From assembly GCF_002086735.1 (NCBI RefSeq), contig NZ_MVIJ01000001.1, forward strand, positions 310,001 through 374,000: a stretch of DNA of 64,000 nt. Reading direction: 5' to 3'. The notes below the pieces were generated by a model. The model saw only the letters and a list, made by a program, of their open reading frames with translations. It was not told the origin of the DNA and did not search any database. Positions 61,809 to 64,000 of the stretch are shown here, in pieces. The position numbers and the translations under genes were made by a program. The stretch is from Mycobacterium scrofulaceum. Its GTDB lineage: Bacteria; Actinomycetota; Actinomycetes; Mycobacteriales; Mycobacteriaceae. The first letter of the stretch is position 1; every line of letters starts with the position of its first letter.

Positions 61809-62110
61809 TCGACGGCCAGGTCGGCCTCGGACTCTTTTCGCTTGAGCTCGGCCAGCTTGCGATCCTCGGCCGCGAATTCGCGATGATGGGCCGCCGAATC
61901 GCGATGAATGCCCACATGCGACACCCCTTGCTCGACGGCCCGGTCTTGCACCCGTGCCACTTCTTCGTGTTTGCGCGCTGATTCCTCGAAGCTACGAGCG
62001 GCCGAAAGCCCAGCGTGTGCGGCGCGTTCCCGAGCCTCACCGGCTCTGCGCTCGGCATGTTCGGCATCTTCCGCGGTAAGGGCGTGCTCGCGTTGGTTTT
62101 CGGTGGCCAT
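61805..62110 (-). CDS. small Ala/Glu-rich coiled protein
   Basis: A 101-residue highly charged, predicted coiled-coil protein, rich in Ala, Glu, Arg and His (for example EDAEHAERRAGEARERAAHA). No domain recognised. The ATG at 62110 has AAGGGAGA upstream; a longer frame to 62152 begins farther away without a better site. It lies between the DCC gene (stop overlap) and the tRNA gene. Function unknown. Confidence 0.65.
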   Translation of the reverse strand: MATENQREHALTAEDAEHAERRAGEARERAAHAGLSAARSFEESARKHEEVARVQDRAVEQGVSHVGIHRDSAAHHREFAAEDRKLAELKRKESEADLAVD

Positions 62111-62187
62111 GGCGTCTCCCTTGCGTCCCGGTGCAGTGCATGTACCCCACACAGAGGGTTTAACGCTTCGCGATGGCCGAGCACCAG

Positions 62188-62271
62188 TGCGGGCGGAGGG
62201 ACTCGAACCCTCAAGCTCTCACGAGCACCGGCACCTAAAGCCGGCATGTTTGCCAATTTCATCACGCCCGC
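62188..62271 (-). tRNA. tRNA-Leu (anticodon UAG)
   Basis: An 84-nucleotide tRNA on the minus strand. The acceptor stem GCGGGCG / CGCCCGC is complete, the anticodon loop TTTAGGT gives UAG (decodes CUA), a long variable arm (GCTCGTGAGAGC) marks a type II tRNA, and the T-loop region is GGGTTCGAGTCCC. The 3' CCA is not encoded. It is 90 bases from the LAGLIDADG/HTH gene on the other strand. Confidence 0.93.
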
Positions 62272-62361
62272 GGCGTGCCGATCGTACCGCTCAGTGCCTG
62301 GACGAACCTGTCGGCGGTCGCCCTTACTGTGAGTTCATCAAGGCTTAAAGGAGGCACGGAG

Positions 62362-63105
62362 ATGCGACCCGCCGAAGAGTTCGAAGCGGTGCGCAATCTG
62401 GTCGCACAGGGCTTGAACGATTGCGCGATCGCGCGACAGACAGGCATACCGCGCCGGACCATCTGGGGTTGGCGGTATTGCGGATCACCGATCCGACTAC
62501 GGAGTCCGGGCGGATCCTCCCCTTGCAACGTTCAGCATGAGTTCGCCGCCCTCCCCCCGGCCGCGTACTGCTACGTATTGGGGCTGTATCTCGGCGACGG
62601 CTGCATCTCGAAGAGCGGTCGCGTCTGGCGGTTGAGAATCACTCTTGACGACAAATACCCAGAGATCATCGACCGCTGCCGAAGAGCAATTGACGTGCTC
62701 ATGCCAGGACAACACGCCGCGATTCTGCGCCGTGCCAGTCACTGCACGGAAGTCTCGCTGTACTCGAAGCACTGGCCGTGCCTGGTGCCCCAACACGGCC
62801 CCGGCAGGAAGCACCTGCGGCCAATTCGGCTGGAGCCATGGCAGAAAGTGCTCGTCACCCGGGCCACCGAAGAGTTCATCCGCGGCCTCATCGACAGCGA
62901 CGGCTGCCGGGTGGTGGCGAACGACCGTGGGGTCCGCAGCGTCCGTTACCACTTTTCGAACCGGTCGGACGACATCCGAGGCTTGTTCACCGCGGCGCTC
63001 GACCACCTCGGTATCCCGTGGACTCGGCCAAGCGAGTATGTCATCGCCGTGTACCGGAAGGCGGCGGTCGCACGCCTCGACGAATTCGTCGGACCGAAAT
63101 CGTGA
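62362..63105 (+). CDS. HTH plus two-motif LAGLIDADG protein
   Basis: A 247-residue protein. Residues 8-38 form a helix-turn-helix (VRNLVAQGLNDCAIARQTGI, then PRRTIWGWR). Two LAGLIDADG-like motifs follow: YVLGLYLGDG (Asp79) and FIRGLIDSDG (Asp180). The two Asp are the usual metal ligands of homing endonucleases. A near-perfect ribosome site, AAAGGAGG, precedes the ATG. It lies next to a tRNA-Leu gene. It may be a free-standing homing endonuclease or a domesticated DNA-binding protein; the sequence does not decide. Confidence 0.85.
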   Translation: MRPAEEFEAVRNLVAQGLNDCAIARQTGIPRRTIWGWRYCGSPIRLRSPGGSSPCNVQHEFAALPPAAYCYVLGLYLGDGCISKSGRVWRLRITLDDKYPEIIDRCRRAIDVLMPGQHAAILRRASHCTEVSLYSKHWPCLVPQHGPGRKHLRPIRLEPWQKVLVTRATEEFIRGLIDSDGCRVVANDRGVRSVRYHFSNRSDDIRGLFTAALDHLGIPWTRPSEYVIAVYRKAAVARLDEFVGPKS

Positions 63106-63121
63106 GCGGTACCGTCAAGGG

Positions 63122-63502
63122 GTGTCCACCACACGTCGTCGCAGGCCCGCGCTGATCGCCCTGGTGATCGTCGCGGCCTGCGGTTGCCTGGCGTTGGGCT
63201 GGTGGCAGTGGACCCGATTCCAGTCCGTCTCGGGCACGTTCCAGAACCTGGGCTACGCGCTGCAGTGGCCGCTGTTCGCCTGGTTCTGCGTGTACGCGTA
63301 CCGCAAATACGTGCGTTATGAAGAGATGCCCCCGGAGCCCAAGCAGGACGCCGCCCTCACCGAGATACCCGCCGGCTTGCTGCCCGAGCGCCCCGCGCCG
63401 ACCCGCCAGCCGTCCGACGATCCCGCGTTGGCGGAGTACAACGCCTACCTCGCCGAGCTCGCCAAACAAGACACCGAAAAACAGAACAGGACCACCGCAT
63501 GA
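63122..63502 (+). CDS. lprD: LprD-like lipoprotein or membrane protein
   Basis: A 126-residue protein, the same length as M. tuberculosis LprD (Rv1343c) by recall. It begins with Arg residues, then a hydrophobic stretch LIALVIVAACGC that could be a lipobox (VAAC) or a membrane helix, and a second hydrophobic segment at about residues 44-60 (LQWPLFAWFCVYAY). The C-terminal half is acidic and Pro-rich. The GTG at 63122 overlaps the preceding AAGGGG. The stop overlaps the next ATG. Function unknown. Confidence 0.75.
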   Translation: MSTTRRRRPALIALVIVAACGCLALGWWQWTRFQSVSGTFQNLGYALQWPLFAWFCVYAYRKYVRYEEMPPEPKQDAALTEIPAGLLPERPAPTRQPSDDPALAEYNAYLAELAKQDTEKQNRTTA

Positions 63503-63840
63503 CCACACCGGAGAAATCGGCGTCGGCGTTCCCCGTCGAGAAGATCCGCACCGCGCTGCTCGCCTACCGGGTCATGGCGTGGGCGACGGGTCTCTGGCTG
63601 ATCGCGCTGTGCTACGAGATCTTCTCGCACCTGGTGTTGCACCACGAGATCCGCTGGATCGAGGTGGTGCACGGCTGGGTGTACTTCATCTACGTTCTGG
63701 CCGCGTTCAACCTGGCGGTCAAGGTGCGGTGGCCGATCCCCAAGACGATCGGCGTGCTGCTCGCCGGGACGATCCCGCTGCTGGGCATCATCGTCGAGCA
63801 CTTCCAGACCAGGGAGGTCAAGGCCCGCTTGGGGCTGTGA
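63499..63840 (+). CDS. DUF3817 membrane protein, Rv1342c-like
   Basis: A 113-residue integral membrane protein of the DUF3817 family with three predicted transmembrane segments (about residues 22-45, 52-72 and 80-100). In M. tuberculosis the corresponding gene (Rv1342c) is next to lprD, in agreement. The ATG overlaps the lprD stop (ATGA). Function unknown; it is likely cotranscribed with lprD. Confidence 0.85.
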   Translation: MTTPEKSASAFPVEKIRTALLAYRVMAWATGLWLIALCYEIFSHLVLHHEIRWIEVVHGWVYFIYVLAAFNLAVKVRWPIPKTIGVLLAGTIPLLGIIVEHFQTREVKARLGL

Positions 63841-63875
63841 TGCTCGAGCGCAACTGACTTCACGCTCGGCCGGCG

Positions 63876-64000
63876 CTAGCTGAGGTCGCGGAGCGCCGGC
63901 ACCAACAGCGCGAGCGCGCGACCGCGATGGGAGATCGCGTCCTTCTCCTCCGCGCTGAGCTGCGCCGCGGTGCGATCGGAGCCGTCGGGAATGAAGACCG
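63876..64000 (-). CDS. rdgB: RdgB/HAM1 non-canonical purine NTP pyrophosphatase, 3' end only
   Basis: The last 40 codons of a gene whose start lies to the right of the window. The translation VFIPDGSDRTAAQLSAEEKDAISHRGRALALL is the C-terminal signature of the dITP/XTP pyrophosphatase family (RdgB), which removes deaminated purine nucleotides. This agrees with the Rv1341 position in M. tuberculosis beside Rv1342c. The stop TAG is at 63876-63878. Confidence 0.85.
   Translation of the reverse strand, partial: VFIPDGSDRTAAQLSAEEKDAISHRGRALALLVPALRDLS

Noticed and set aside
1..64000. Searched for CRISPR arrays, rRNA genes, insertion sequences and integrases
   Set aside because: No regularly spaced repeats, rRNA segments, transposase motifs or recombinase signatures were seen.

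Overview
The window is high-GC mycobacterial chromosome. The evidence is gene content (irtA/irtB siderophore import, a FabG2-like reductase, an LprD-like lipoprotein, F420-dependent and mycofactocin-linked oxidoreductases, many P450s and fatty-acid-type CoA enzymes), GTG/TTG starts, and dense operons with ATGA or GTGA overlaps. It is probably a non-tuberculous Mycobacterium. The species cannot be fixed from the sequence alone.

Layout. (1) 1-6.6 kb: alpha/beta hydrolase, two amidohydrolases and a Rieske ferredoxin on the minus strand, divergent from a P450 and an NDMA-type alcohol dehydrogenase, then an SDR and a VOC protein. (2) 7.1-11.2 kb: a TetR / degenerate ABC ATPase / YhgE-Pip membrane protein operon and an SDR. 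(3) 11.4-24.6 kb: P450 plus F420-dependent oxidoreductase, an acyl-CoA carboxyltransferase, a hydrolase / SnoaL-like / F420-oxidoreductase operon, and a divergent operon of Rieske oxygenase, isochorismatase-fold protein, hot-dog thioesterase, CoA ligase, P450 and CoA-transferase. (4) 24.9-27.7 kb: a thiol/sulfide module (zinc-ribbon microprotein, thioredoxin, AhpD-like protein, sulfide:quinone oxidoreductase-like flavoprotein, small protein) around a CsoR/CstR-like operator. (5) 27.7-46.8 kb: a large acyl-CoA block with two paired acyl-CoA dehydrogenases, two amidohydrolases, four CoA ligases, five enoyl-CoA hydratases, a DapA-family lyase, an SDR, a hot-dog protein and a central TetR regulator, with a CsbD-like stress gene in the middle. 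(6) 46.8-56.2 kb: an Rv1352-like secreted protein, an operon of FabG2, thiolase, CoA-transferase, acyl-CoA dehydrogenase and GntR regulator, a divergent acyl-CoA dehydrogenase / mycofactocin-type SDR, a PPOX flavoprotein and a phosphotransferase. (7) 56.3-64 kb: irtB, irtA and a TetR gene, a DCC-type thiol protein, a small coiled protein, tRNA-Leu(UAG), a LAGLIDADG/HTH protein, lprD, a DUF3817 protein and the 3' end of rdgB.

The main finding is a regulon. Seven promoter regions between 3.4 and 39.8 kb each carry a 21-bp site with 9-bp arms and a 3-bp spacer (arms near MTACTGTAW and TTACNGTAK). One site is a perfect palindrome. They control divergent operons that together encode hydroxylation (P450s, Rieske oxygenase), alcohol oxidation, CoA activation, beta-oxidation-like steps, aldol or amidohydrolase cleavage and thioester hydrolysis. 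The TetR gene at 37272-38069 lies inside the set and has one of the sites in its own promoter, so it is the best candidate repressor. The enzymes suggest catabolism of a polycyclic, steroid- or terpenoid-like acid, but the substrate is not determined. The right-hand genes keep the order of the M. tuberculosis Rv1341-Rv1352 region (from memory), with catabolic operons inserted and without mbtKLMN genes.
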